Shown here: piece after piece, positions 1 through 12,589 of the stretch | How the letters are laid out: every line of letters starts with the position of its first letter | How positions within the stretch are numbered: position 1 is the stretch's first letter | Source: Gracilariopsis chorda | Taxonomy: Eukaryota; Rhodophyta; Florideophyceae; Gracilariales; Gracilariaceae | Assembly (NCBI GenBank): GCA_003194525.1 | Contig: NBIV01000160.1 | Location: 107,243-171,242, forward strand | Length of the DNA: 64,000 nt | Direction of reading: 5' to 3' | The notes under the pieces: model-generated | Told to the model about the DNA's origin: nothing | Database searches by the model: none | The model's input: only the letters and a program-made list of their open reading frames with translations | Position numbers and translations under genes: made by a program

Positions 1-6
1 TCATAG

Positions 7-225
7 TCATGATATCAATTGATAATTGGAAGGCAGGGTTTCAGGATTGCGTGTCTTCGTTCGAACCTTAGGTGCAGGAGGCAGTCTGGGAATTCTATTC
101 GGAAAGCACACCTTGGAATCGCCAGGTATGAGACTCGCGCTTAGACTCGCCCTGAGCATTTCAATTTCATCAAGCTTGCTGGTGGATATTGACTCATCAT
201 CCATGCTGCAGGCTCTTGACTTCAT
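7..225 (-). CDS. Short hypothetical ORF at window edge
   Basis: A 72-codon ATG-to-TGA reading frame with even, hydrophilic composition and no recognisable domain. Serine, leucine and proline are common, and there is no signal peptide or membrane segment. Nothing nearby supports expression, and its upstream side is the 600-bp spacer before the aquaporin-like gene. It may be a chance frame or an exon of a gene that continues outside the window. I do not recognise it. Confidence 0.2.
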   Translation of the reverse strand: MKSRACSMDDESISTSKLDEIEMLRASLSASLIPGDSKVCFPNRIPRLPPAPKVRTKTRNPETLPSNYQLIS

Positions 226-844
226 CTTCTTTATTGTAGACGGACAAAGTCAATTCCAAGTGCGACGTACTAACTCTATCACTAGCAGGTTAGGCAGCTG
301 TTAGCTACGCTCTTCATCGAAGGCTACGTACCAAAGATACAAGGCTACCCAAAACATACACGATAGCTTATTTTTGTTTTCGTCTGGTTTTACAAATGCT
401 GAATGTTCGGGACGGTCTGGGAATCAGGACTGGCGAAAGAGTGTTGAGCCCTCTGGAGACGGCGACGCAGGAGTTTTCTGAGCGTTCTGTTACCGCAGTA
501 CTATGCCAGCGCAATTCACTTCGGAACGTACTTCCAGATGAGCTGTGAGAACTATGATGCCTTGCTCTGGCTCCGCTGTTGGCGAAGACAGATCGCTACT
601 TGGGATCCCCTGCCGGCCCTATGTACAGCATTCCACTAGCAACAAAAAACTACGCTGAAGTAGTTGAGATGTCTAGAAAGATAGCCGTGGTTTGCATCCT
701 TGCGATGCCATATAGCAGTCTCGGAGCGTTCGAATCGTCGATTAGAATGGTGTTCTGCAAAACTCGTCTTTGCAAATCCGGAGTGTTCCTAGCTTCGCAT
801 GTAATGACATGGCGTGACATTGCTACGCACCATTCCCGAACAAC
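226..844. other. Intergenic spacer, no gene seen
   Basis: About 620 bases between the edge ORF and the stop codon of the aquaporin-like gene. Only short frames are present and none has protein-like features. I see no RNA gene or clear repeat. Confidence 0.5.
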
Positions 845-1648
845 TTATTCCACTTTTGCATGTGGCCGTCTTCGAATTCTTGCCACTTGTCGATCTCTAG
901 CTCTTTGAGAAGAACTCTTGCCCAGAAGTCTGTTTCGGCCGACAAGACAAACTCGGTACGACACTGCCGCTAGTAGCGCCCCGAATATTGGACCAATCCA
1001 ATATACCTCTTGGCTTTTCCAAACGTTTTCCAATAATGACAAAGCAAGGGACATAGCTGGGTTCATACATGCGCCGGTCCATTCCCCTGCAGAGGCGAGC
1101 ATAGCCACCGTTATTGAAGTCATTATACTCCATTTCTTCATAACAGCACCCTTATCGAAGAAGGAATCAAGTGAAAGTGCAAGGACGCACGTAAGGAATG
1201 TTATGCCCATCTCAATCATCACAGCTCCTGAGTACGATAGTTGCTCACTGGGCTGTGGAGGTAGGAACCTGGAATATGCTTCACGTTCGAACATCATTTC
1301 AGCTCCTCGTCGCACAAGCAAGGTACCAAATATATGACCCAAAAACTGCGCAACAGACATAATAACCGCATCATCGGCTGTAAGTTTACCAGCCACCAAC
1401 AGAGACAACGTAATAGCTGGGTTAAAAGGGCTGCCCAGTGACAATCCAAATATCTCCCATACACCCATGACAATGACTAGCCCGGAAAGAAACAGTTGCG
1501 AGGGAGGGAAACGGTGCAAATTCGGATTGAGTGAGCGCAGAAACTCAGTATCTGAAAGAAAGAACACAGCTAGTGTACTGCACACCCATAGAACTACGGC
1601 TACATATTCACGAAGAAAGAGCTTGATCGGTGGACGCCGAGTTCCCAT
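845..1648 (-). CDS. Aquaporin-like MIP channel lacking the filter arginine
   Basis: A protein of 267 residues, within the usual length of major intrinsic proteins, which carry water or small neutral solutes through membranes. Hydrophobic segments alternate with loops as in a six-helix channel. Both half-helix motifs are present as NPA: SPFNPAITLS in the first half and CMNPAMSLAL in the second. Most aquaporins have Arg directly after the second NPA as part of the selectivity filter. Here it is Met (NPAMS). Plant SIP-type aquaporins also lack this Arg, so an internal-membrane, SIP-like channel is possible. The frame stays open 25 codons upstream but without another ATG, so I start at the Met of MGTRRPP. 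The C-terminus is strongly basic. The family assignment is firm; the substrate and membrane are unknown. Confidence 0.85.
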   Translation of the reverse strand: MGTRRPPIKLFLREYVAVVLWVCSTLAVFFLSDTEFLRSLNPNLHRFPPSQLFLSGLVIVMGVWEIFGLSLGSPFNPAITLSLLVAGKLTADDAVIMSVAQFLGHIFGTLLVRRGAEMMFEREAYSRFLPPQPSEQLSYSGAVMIEMGITFLTCVLALSLDSFFDKGAVMKKWSIMTSITVAMLASAGEWTGACMNPAMSLALSLLENVWKSQEVYWIGPIFGALLAAVSYRVCLVGRNRLLGKSSSQRARDRQVARIRRRPHAKVE

Positions 1649-2198
1649 TGCTGAATACCCCGCCCGAGTTGGGAATGTAGGTAAACAAGAGGTTGGTTTA
1701 TGCTGTGAACTATCGTAACACAATATGATTCGCTTGTAGCCGTAATACCCCTTGTATGATCACGATATCAAAGACGGAGAATGTTCTTTCGCAATGGGCT
1801 ACTCGTGAATCACGGCTGGCTCTTGTTGAAGTAGTGACCGTCTGGAATGTAAGGGGAGGGATATTCTTGTACCAGGGGAAGCGAGTTCGCTACTTCGATT
1901 GGCGTCCCACAATGCAGCAGCATTGTCGGCAATAGGGCTCTGCTTCGATCCTTCTGTTTGTAACACGGCACCTGACAGTCTGTTTTTACCTTCGCACACG
2001 GCTGATGAAGAGGATTCATCCAATCACATTCAAGATTGGGACTTCGAAAATGCCATTGTGGTAGGTTTTGAATGGCTGGAAAACTGCCCTCCGCGGCAGT
2101 TCATCCTTCATAATTCAAGTGAGGACTAATGAGCACAGTGTGCTCAGCAAGCTTCACTGGGCACTGCTCGCCCGTTTCACTTTTGACCGTACTCGGCG

Positions 2199-2256
2199 TG
2201 TGTGTGTGGTTTACGGGCACGCGCCTCTGATTTCGAGGCAGCGGTATTAACTTTCC
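2199..2256 (+). repeat. Dispersed repeat, partial copy
   Basis: A GT-rich start is followed by TTACGGGCACG, then a GAGGCAGCGGTATTAACTTTC-like stretch. The same order of motifs occurs at about 62456-62515 and 63175-63232, so this is a third, diverged partial copy of that family. It cannot be assigned to a known element class. Confidence 0.5.
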
Positions 2257-4319
2257 AGAAGCCAGGCATGATGGATGCTTGTTCGTTCGCTCGATGACTA
2301 TAGTTCAAGGACATGGAACTGGTACATACGGTCCAGATTCTTCTCCCATCTGTTTTCGGGGTTGCAGAATCCAGGTGCGGAATATGGTCTAAAACTCCCG
2401 TTATATTACCCCTGTCTGGAACTCTCGTCTGTCAGAAAAGTAGGAACGAGGGAAATCATCAAGCCCCAGTCCAAGTTTTTACTTCTAACTGTTTCTCCAA
2501 CTTCACTGGTCTCGTCTACGTTCACGGCTTGCGCAGAATAGGTGCATGAGAACCAAGCTCTCCAGTACATCTAGATGTGAAAAACGCGCATGGAACTTAA
2601 ATGCGTAGCAAACTCATAAGCATATTTCCTCCCTCTTGTATGTGTAACGTTTCATAGAATCTAATGGTTCGCTTCATAACTCTTTAAACCCCGCGAACAT
2701 CTTGCTCAAGATATTGGTATACTCTTTAGATCCCAGGCATACCACCCAACTTCTTGCATATCTTCGCTTCGCACCATCACCATGGCTGTCAGTATTCTAC
2801 GCTTTCCCCCGCGCACTCATGTACTTCTGCGTTTGGTGTATATCACATATGTAGTGTTATGACATTGCGCCCATCGTTTGCTCTACCATTGTTACCAACG
2901 GTACCGTTTACCAACGGCAGATAGTGCTACACATGCCGCAGTAACCTTCACACACAGTACACACACACTAACACACAATACCAAATCTTAAAAAGGAAGT
3001 CTCCTTTCTAACCCTGCTTTTCTGCAGTCCGATACTTGTCTTTGCTTACGAAACATGCTTACCTAGTCCTCATGGCAAAAGTGTTCTTCCGAAAGGCTGT
3101 GGCAACCAGTGTTCGGAAGGACTCTTGTAGACGCACTTGGCAACCAGGACAATGTCGGCAACAGCCTGTTCAAAGGTGAAGGGGTCGGTGTTAAATCCGT
3201 TGCATATAGTTTACTTGCTATCGTCTACTTGGTAGCATAGAATATAACTAAGCCTGCCCTGACCGAACTAAGAAACTGATGCTGCTTACCCAACAAGCAG
3301 TGAGTCTTCGAGTTCTCTTCAGTAACTTACCAGGTACTATGTGGTCTTCAACTTGAAGTTACCATGTTGCACGCGACACAACCTTGGCACCATCAGAGCA
3401 GATATGTATTTCATTCTGCCTTGAGTATACATCCTTAGAGAACTCAGTGAAGACTCATCCCACCGATGGGCTGTAAGAAAATGATCAGCGTCGGACGGGC
3501 AGAGTTATGCGTTTGCATCTCAACTCTGTATCGTTCCCGATACTAACCACTGACTTACAATCCTTCAAGTGTTGCAAGCGTTGCTGTGCATCGTTGCATG
3601 AAGTACAAGGGCAGGGACAGAACACTGATATCCCGCATCTCCATCTAGTTCACAGCTCCATGAAATCGTACATGAACTACTAATCGATCTAGTTCTGCCA
3701 TATTCGGAAGATCGGCTCAAGGCGAATTACCACAAACCTCACGTGACATGACATTCGAAACGATTTACTCTTCGTTGGATATGAATCGAAGAGGACAACC
3801 TGCTCATGAGCTTCTTGGGTTGGTTCTCGTCTTGTGCTCAAAAAAAGGGAGGCATGATTGCCCACTTGCCCGATTCTTCTTCGATGACAAAGGACGACGG
3901 AAAGCTCCATTGCGACGACGATCTGCGTTTATATATTCCCGAGTAGGACGACATTACAGTAGAAACAGAACTACTGTCAAGCTTACTGTGAGCGTCATGG
4001 GGAAAGGGCTTAACTACACGACGTAATTGATGTAGGCGAGTCAGCGCGTATGCACCAACCAGACTGCAGAGTCAGCGAACACGTGCCACGGCGTTGAGGC
4101 CATATGTCAGCACCACTGAAGGTCACACCATAGCCAATAGCAACGCTTTATTCTGAACATTATCCAATAAATTCTCAGAGTTAGTAATCCAAGGTCATTC
4201 CTCCTCTCAAAAGCTCCCAAGTCAGTCCGGCGTAAATAAGATGTAGACAGAAAGTACACGCTGACATAGAGGATTGCTCTATCTACTAAAACGTATATGT
4301 TGCATCAGCAGCGGTCTTT

Positions 4320-4550
4320 ACAAACCTCACCGCGGCCGCGAATGATGCCGCCACCGCAACAACCGTTACCACTGCTACCACTACCGCAACTGACACTATC
4401 CAGCCGCAACTTCACCCATCCATACCGTCGCCGCTAATAATATCGCCATCACAATCAAATTCAGCACCACTGCCATTACCGCCGTCACTACTGCGCAGCA
4501 GCAATCTCCATCATCCTTACCGCCGCTGCCAATGCAGTCGGTGACAAACC
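4320..4550. repeat. CAC/GCC-rich degenerate tandem repeat
   Basis: A stretch dominated by ACC, GCC and CAC triplets. Related blocks (CCATCC..ACCG(T)CGCCGCTAATAATATCGCCATCAC and a later CCATCATCCTTACCGCCGCTGCCAATGCAGTC) lie about 92 bases apart. The same vocabulary recurs at 16140-16830, where the period is about 95 bases. This suggests an old satellite or part of a transposon. Confidence 0.45.
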
Positions 4551-5435
4551 GCTTTTCATTTCACAGGCAAGATTTGATGATATCAAAATAACAAATTAAA
4601 GACAATGCGCCTATGCATATTATTCTCTCCATACACTCATTAAAATCGTCGCAGTGAAGACTGCACACGATCAGATACCTCCATATAGGACGTTAGTATC
4701 TCTATGCGGATTATGGCGATTTGAACTTCAATGATGGAATTTGCGGTAGTCAATAATCGAAATCAATCCCAAATGCCAAAGGTTAACGAAGAGCCACAAC
4801 GACCCAATTTCTTTGCTTCCAGCGTCTCCAATCAACGCTAAACATATCCTAAAGTTGATTTTAATGAAATATAAATCCAAAATCGTGCATACTTGGATAC
4901 ATGTGCACTTGAAATTCCATTTAGGCAGTTGCTTTTCAGCCAAAGAGCCTCCGTACTCCTTTTTAAAGGCTGCCGAAGCACAAGGACTGGATGGTCTGCA
5001 ATTTTCAATCTGTAAAAGACAGCGCGTAATAAGGTTGCAACCATTTTACAGACTTGGCATTCTCGTTGTAAAAATTACATGAGAACACAAAGTTCCAAAA
5101 CTTGTATCGTTTGTTCTTCTAAACGGAACTTGAAAGAAATTAGCAACAGACCAAAAGAAAAATTAACGGATCAAAGCAGGATTGCTACGTGTGATCTTAC
5201 TCTTTATAATGTCGCATCATTAAAAAACCCTGCTCGAAACCTTCATGTCCGAATTCTGCCGGTTATTTACATCTTTTTATCAAGTACCAAATCAACTTCT
5301 GGTAAATTTAGGGCATTTTATTTATGCTCTTTTCATCTCAATAATAACCGCTATCCACAACGTGCTGCAATTGCTCGTGATTAGAACAGAAAAGAGTCTC
5401 CATACCGTTATTGTGTGCTTTTTGGTTCTGAATGC

Positions 5436-5885
5436 ATGGAAGCAGGGTCACTATTGCGACCTGTGCCTACATTCAGCCACAAAGAAGAAGATTTGAATAC
5501 CATTGAACAGTTGATCCAGCTCAGCGAATTGGTCGAGGAACGCATTAATGCAGTGCTTCACGGACAGAATGTACAGGGAAAATATGCATGTACTCAATTT
5601 CTTTACGTTGTGTCATGTGGTAGAGATGGTAGTGCTTCCTTCGCAGACGTTGCCACTCTTGAGCATAAGGTTGACAGATGGTTGGTTCCTTGTATTCTTT
5701 ACGCTATGAAGAGAAGTTCTACAATCCAGAAAATTTTACCAGTTCAAGATCGAGGCTTGAGTTTTGCGTGTGATGCTGCACATATGTTGAATTCGGCGAT
5801 GTTGAAGGTTTCAGAAACTATTCCAATTCTGCGACTTTTTGACGTATTAAAATGCCGCCAACCGTTGTTGTTGTGCTTTGAGTGA
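5436..5885 (+). pseudogene. Decayed coding tract, first readable block
   Basis: A 149-codon ATG frame with ordinary protein-like composition. It has helical-looking blocks (for example EDLNTIEQLIQLSELVEERI) and no low complexity. Several further plus-strand frames of 70-134 codons with similar composition follow it, out of frame with each other, up to about 10.85 kb. This looks like one or more long genes broken by stops and frameshifts, probably from a mobile element. I recognise no domain in any block. Being intact by chance is the alternative. Confidence 0.3.
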
Positions 5886-8800
5886 GGTAAGTACATAGAA
5901 AGGCGTACTGCTGAAAACAGAATCCAACATGTGCTCGCAGCCAAGGATATTCACTTGAAAAGATTTGGTCACCGAACACGATGCTATACCGTCGGACATG
6001 CGCTTGAATTTCTTCTATATTCACATGTTATTGGAACATTTAAGTCTACTGGAGGTGTCCCAGACAAGACCAAATTTTCCATGTTTGATGAAGTGGGAAT
6101 AAGACTCAAAAGCCGTCGACTTAAGTGCTGTGAAGTGAACTGAACTTTAAATGAAGAAATCTCCGAAATACCGTATGAACTTTGGAAGTAATTTGTTATC
6201 CAGAACGCTTCTGTTAGAAATAAATTCAATTGGAAGGTAGCCGCAGCTGTTGCGGAGATGCAACCATCCAAAATTTTTCCACTTTGCAATAATGCAGAAG
6301 TATTGCCCAAGCCGAGTATTGAGGAGTGTTTGAGCTCCTTCAACCGTAACCTTAACCGTGCTGATATGGTGCTTTGCACCCTAGTTTTGAAATTCAAAGA
6401 ATGAGTTGTGTATGCCCGTACAAAAAGCGTGGCTGGGCCGTTTAATTTCTGCCTTTCTAATGCGGTAATCATTTAAATATCCCCATCCTTTAGAAGCGTT
6501 CAAAATGTCCTTGGTCTTTGCTTGTCGTACAACCTCACGGAAGAATACCGATTGCGGTTGGTATCTGAAAGAGAAAATGGTTGCAGAGGTGCCTGGGATA
6601 CTGTACAACCTCTGAAAGAAGACTACATTCCTTGCTGCCAGTTCGATAATTGGGACTTATTGCCCCTTCACGCCGTTAAGGTAGATGGTAAGGCGATGCC
6701 AAAAGTGAATGGATCTCTTGTCCGGGGTTCATTTTGCTCTCAAAAGAGATGCAACAGTGAGGGGCTATCTTCTCCTGTACAGAAGCGAAGGCGATTGTAA
6801 TGGAAAGGGACTGCTGGTCTTGGAAGAAGAGAAGATTTTGCCGAGCGTTTCACATCAGACGAGCACAATAGGTTTTTTGAGCAATTCTTTGAAATAGTAT
6901 ACAGACTTGTCACCACACATTCAAATCAAGTAGCAGACATCAGTGGCTCCTTGGCGACAGGAAGAGTGGTACGTAGCGATGCACAACTTTCTTGCAAAAG
7001 CTACATCAACTTCCGCACCGTGCTCTCATCTGCATTCAAAACGCATGGAGGTGCTGAGGTCAGCGAAGATCTTTCTAACAGCACATCTTTTATGTCGATG
7101 TGTCAAGGGAACCCGCTTCTGACATTCTAACTGTGAGGCGCATGTTGGTACTGGTAAATTCTGCGATACAACTGCGCAGTCCAGGACGCCCAAAGTTTGT
7201 TGTTGTATCAGGGGATTAACCTTCGTAAAGAACTCTTGTGGAGCTGTACATGAAGTCCTGGAGAGATAAAGGAAGTTTGCATCATTGGCTTATTCCTTTT
7301 CTGGGCTTCTTTCATGCTTAAAAACAGGCTTCGTGCTTTTTGTGCAAAAAGACTCTTAATGGACTTGGCGTAGCCAAACTTGCACAATGCGCAGATTTGT
7401 CTGCTTCCCAAACACAGAACATGCTCCAGCACGGACATTCTCGAAACAAGCAGACATTTTTCTTCTCGATAGCATGTGTGCTTGTCATCCACACTATTGA
7501 GAAGGTTTTAGAGGAAGATCCGACAATTGGAGAAGATTTGGCCTCATTCTTGAAGCGAAGAGCTTAGCCTAAGCGGCTTTCAACACAAAATGGGCGTACT
7601 TTCCCCACCAACAGCATCCAAAACAATACTTCAACCAAGAAGGTGCTATTCTCGAAAACAGTTATACACATTCGTGAAGATGTGTTGGAGATCGGAACAA
7701 AGTTGCGAAAGGCTGTGCAAGTTAGCTTGTGTGCAGGTCCCAGAGGAAAACATTTTATTGGGACTGTTCTCTTTGGTGCGCTGCTGCCAACAGTAGGTTT
7801 CCAAGTTCTATCATGGACAGGGCATACAGATGTGTCAGAGCCGTTCTGGGTCCTTCTAACTTACATTTCGCACGTTTCCAATCACCTTAAGTATCAGAAG
7901 TTATCTTTGTACTACGATTTTCTCCGGGATATTCTACCAGAGGCTGTCTAAGAAGAGCTACACACGGAAGCACCGGGCTCAAGTGTCATAAAACTACCAA
8001 GGTTTACAAGCGGTAATCGATTCACCTTGGCCTCGAGAGGATGGACGTACGTTCATCTCGATGAAATTCTTGATATTCTAATGGTGAGACATCTCAAGAG
8101 CGTGAGTGTATACTTGTTAAGTCATCCCTAGAACGCTGCCACTTCGCTCATGCAATTCTCATATTTCAGGTCACTTGTCAGACGCGTAACCAGCGCATCA
8201 AGCGCATACGGAAGATTTCGAGGTGCTGATGACGTGGGGGAAGGAGAGGGTGCCCTTCAATATTACGATCGCAATGCGCCACAATGTAAATCGTTTGGTG
8301 CCATGTTGATAGTAATGCGCGAGAGAGAAATTCTTGACGCCGCGCATAGAGGTTTTGAATGGCTCTCAAGTTTATTCGCAATGCCTCCTCAAAGATTGAC
8401 ATTAGCTTCAGATCAGTCAGCTGTTTTTTAAGTTAATGCGTATGGCAAGAAAACTACTGCTTTGCACGCCTCTCTGATTTTTTTGGAAGTTTTTGGAGGA
8501 CTTACTGAGGAAGACTGCCAGCAGTTCTTTAGAGGTAAAAATCTGAAGAAGTAGAACTCGAGCAGGAGAGCCAGGACCCCACAACAGTTCATGGCCAAAG
8601 AAGAGGGTTCAGCGCTGGTGTTTTCCACGCACCAGGACGGAGTCCCGGTAGTATGCCAAGTAATCAAGAGGCCGAAGTGAAAGAATTCTTCGCAAAAAAT
8701 ACTCATTGAAAGACGAAAGGCTATCTCTAAAGCCAAAGATGCCCTTTACATTGCCCGGCGTGAAGCCAGGGAGTTAGGAGATGAAGTACGGATGAGATAT

Positions 8801-10845
8801 GCGAGCACTCGCTGGGACAATGTTCATGTTTCTCGGCATCTCATTTCTCCAAGTGCGGATGCATTTTTCACAAATGAGGGTAGTCTATACCACTCAAGAA
8901 AGTCCAGGATTCTGAGGTATACTTTGAGAGAGAGAAGGTCTTATGTGTAAAATTTGAATGATACCTTACAGCGGATACAAGATAACAATTCACCCCTTGT
9001 TTCAAGATAGCTGGTCCACACCTCTATTGCATCCTACTTTTCAGTACAAATAGATCTCATGAACGCCATACACTACATGGGGAGGGATGGTGGTCGCGGA
9101 ACCACTGTGATTTCTGTATTGGCAGGGAAAATGAAGCCAGTATTACGCGCGTGGCCATCATATCTTTCCCAATTGCATCTTCATATTGAAACTTCATGCA
9201 TGGTTATATCGAAGGAGAGGGTGGAACAGCAGCGTCGTGACTAGAAAAGGGGCGCGACAGCTCTTTTCGGAGACGACGAAAGTAGGGAAGCTTTGACGAA
9301 GCTAACGGACTTCTATGAAGAATTAGTCCTCCCCTGGAGCAATCTTCTCTCGAATCGATCGTGCAAAGATGAGCTATCATGCTTACATCTTTTGTGCTCG
9401 GCACTTGCGGCGGAAGAGCCCGCAACAGACCTTAAGTCAGTCATGGATGTTCATATGCATGGAGGAGCATTCCTTTTACCAAAGAACTTTCAGGATTCAC
9501 ATATGTGAGACTGGACATTTAGAAGGGCATCCAGTCAAAATCCTGAACTTTTGCATGGTAACGTTGTTGTGGAGCGATCAAGCGAGGCCCGTACCGGAGA
9601 AAGTGAACTGACTTCTTATGTACTGCTGCCGAGAGGATGTACAGTTTCGCTTGATACATCTTCACGTCAAAAGCTGGAATCATTTCATATTCGTCACGAA
9701 CAAGCCGAGACGAGATTCGTTGCTGCTTTGAAATTTTTCATACTGCCTGCAGTATTGAGGGAACACCCTAGCAGAGAATCTGCGACGTAAAGCCTCTCTA
9801 CAGGGTCCTTGTGGGACAGCTAAAGAGCTGAATGTGAGCCTACAGTTGATGTAGAGCATGCCTGCGTCATTATCTTTGAATATACAGATGTTTTCTTCAT
9901 TCTGCTTCTGTCTAATCTTAACTGGTCACGGCATACTCCATTTGCTTAACGAAAGCTTACACAGCGTTTATAACGCTATCAAATCTATTGAAGTTGTAAG
10001 AGTCGATGAGGCCTTGATCGCACCTTTGTACGCATTTGGTGGATGCAATTTGATGCCTGGAAGCATAGGCGTTGCCTATGAAGTATACCTAAGTGCCTAT
10101 ATCAAGAATGCTTGCCGTCTTGGTGTTATCGGTTATGGTTCGTCTTCTGAGGTTTACGAGAACATTATGTTCCTTGCCTACGTACGGAGAGAGAGTAGAA
10201 AGCTAGTCTGTTCCACTGCAGAAAGGGATCACAGTGAGACGGTTTCAAAAACGAAGCTTTAAGACAGATATATATCGCGAAAGAAAATGATGGAACAGAT
10301 CAGCAATATGTTCTTGTGCAACGGTCCCTTCGGTACAGAGAAGTGAAGGGTGTCTGTTAGAAATTCTGTGGCTGACTGTGCCTCTTCCGTATGCCAACGT
10401 ATCACGGCTGCTCCTCATACTTATCTCCGGGCTGCTAAGGCAAAGTTTCTCGTGCATCATTACTGGAGACGGTCTGAGAGCCTAAATGTATGTGCCGAGA
10501 CTGTTTTTGGATGTTTGGCGTGCCATGGTTACGATCGGGAGTGCCAAGTATTAACTGAGCAGGCGGAAGACGTGAATAGATTGCAGGGCGCCATTAAGAA
10601 TGTGCTTTGGTTCTGCACATGTAAAGGGGAATGCAACACTCAAATATGCTCATTCAAGAGAAAGAGCAGTGGTGCATTGGATGTAAATGTGCATCACAAT
10701 TCGGTCTCAACAGAATTATAAATGCATCAGTTCAGCTTGTACAGACAGAAAGTGGCAATGTTGATGTTAATACAGGAACGACCAGATCAAGTTGTGACGA
10801 GAATGATGTTGCATATAAGGACCATTATCATATGAGTGGATGAGT
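5886..10845 (+). pseudogene. Continuation of decayed coding tract, unidentified
   Basis: Plus-strand frames at 6522-6800, 7340-7567, 7643-7951, 9293-9508, 9858-10262 and 10631-10843 encode protein-like segments that do not join in one frame. Examples are a Leu/Val/Gly-rich block ending in LRDILPEAV and a block containing YAFGGCNLMPGSIGVAYEVY. Same-strand order and spacing suggest a degraded large ORF or element. No reverse transcriptase, transposase or helicase motif could be read with confidence. Function unknown. Confidence 0.3.
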
Positions 10846-12559
10846 GGATCTGCCAATGCACATGAAGCTTCAAGCGACGGACATTCGCAAGGCAGCTGCG
10901 ACCACTCTAATTCCTTTATATCTGATTCTTCTATGGACACAGAGAACTTCGATCAATACGTCGATGAACTTCTTATTGAAGACGTTCCTGTTTAGGTGTA
11001 TGAAACTAAAGAGTCTGGTTCACTAAACGAATTGATCACATTAAGCGAAGATATTCTTACTTCTAGTACTAAGCATTTCAATTAAAAGAGGTACGAAACC
11101 GTTTCGTCACTCCTCAACTCATCCGGAAATGCTTGCTTAAACTGTGCAAAGTCAGGTGAGCTTTCAATGGATCCAGCACTGCCCGTGTTCTCCACTTCAG
11201 GTACCCTACGTCCACATTTTGAGGAATAGAATTCTTAAGATGTTACTGCAGATTCTGCCATACAAACAAACCAATACTTTGATATGAGCAGCCTTTCGGC
11301 CTACTAGTTCAAAGTGATAAAATGTCCAACTGACTCCGAAAGCGCAAGTCACCTCCCTGAATAGAAACTAAAATAATACCTTCGCTTGAGATGCTGTTTA
11401 CATGCTCTACAACGCCATAACGCTTTGCTAAAGATAATAATACACACCTGCAGTAAGGCATCTCTCTTCTGACGCCACAATGAAAGACAAATTATAAGAT
11501 CCTTATGGGTACCACCGTCAAGCAGATGTACACTAGTTTATCATTGCGCAGAAGTGGCCGCAAACCAAAAACCCTCGAAGATGTACCGGGAGCCCCAAGC
11601 GATAGTAAAAAGTGTTGATGTTTAATTTTACAATCCAAAGCGCGTCTGAAGTATCAATTTTGAGCTGGCCCATAAAATCTGGAGTAGAAAGTGGTGGTTC
11701 CCAAGGTTCCAAAAAATGCAATTTCCCTGCCTGTCATCAATAATCAGTCGTTGACGATCTGCATCTTTTGAGACTGCAAAGAGTCCATGGAAATGAATGG
11801 AATGTTTGCACTGCAAACATTCCATTCATTTCCATGGACTGCAAACATTCCATTCATTTCCATGGACTCTTTGCTTAAACTTCTATCACCTGAAGTTTCA
11901 GTAACCATTCCAGGAGTTCTTCATAATTTTCATTCTTCAGTATAATCACGATTTTCTGATTTCGGCACTGCCATCGAGGGACAGAATCCAAAAAAGTTGA
12001 GCAAGATTCCGGGCCGCAATATTGCTGGGCAAAATCAAGGGCAATACTGTTGAAAAAGTAACAGACCCTGATATTCCACCAGCAGAAAGTGACATCAAAT
12101 CAGGGTTAATTTTGAAGGCCCCTGCCTTTCCAAGTCAATCCCCATAGATATCGATGTACTGAAAACAGGCCGCTGGCTGCACCTGCACCAACGTGAGGGG
12201 TTAAAAGTTTTCGCACCGGTCAATGAGGTATTGCTGGAGGCGGGCAACAATTTCCGATTTTTCGTGGTACCGTTCCAGGATGTCCAGGAGTTGGGAGCGA
12301 AAATCCTTCAAAAATCGCACATTGGGGTTTTAAAGTAGATTCAGGCCCCTAGCGACAAATTCAGCATCGCGCAAAATCAGACGCAGACGATGTAAACGCA
12401 AGCGGTTTTGGCGAAATGTGGACGATTTTATTTTTCCAGAAACGGCCAAATATAACGGAAATAGTTCACGTCGATCTACAACTATAAACTACTACTACTG
12501 AAACTTGTTCTACGATAAGTTGCCATAAAAATGAAAGTCTACTCTAACTCTTTCTCACC
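10846..12559. other. Gene-free tract with large hairpin
   Basis: About 1.7 kb, AT-richer than the gene regions, without a supportable gene. Its notable content is the 34-bp inverted repeat at 11777-11873, listed separately. Confidence 0.5.
11777..11873. repeat. 34-bp perfect inverted repeat with nested direct copy
   Basis: The left arm at 11777-11810 is exactly complementary to the right arm at 11840-11873. The 28-base spacer (11812-11839) is itself a direct copy of the first 28 bases of the right arm, so the left arm can pair with either of two adjacent partners. A transcript or single strand would fold into a long perfect hairpin. Confidence 0.9.
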
Positions 12560-12589
12560 CGCTCCACCTTTTGTTTGGGAGCGTGGCTT

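Larger units (their letters stand above)
1724..5435. other. Gene-poor tract
   Basis: About 3.7 kb with only short, unconvincing frames. It contains a copy of a dispersed repeat near 2199-2256 (shared with the right end of the window) and a CAC/GCC-rich degenerate repeat at 4320-4550, both listed separately. A short inverted repeat (CTTCCGAA...TTCGGAAG) sits near 3087-3122. I see no other gene or RNA. Confidence 0.5.

Noticed and set aside
55-75. tRNA T-loop-like GTTCGAACC
   Set aside because: No matching acceptor, D or anticodon arms could be folded around it on either strand.
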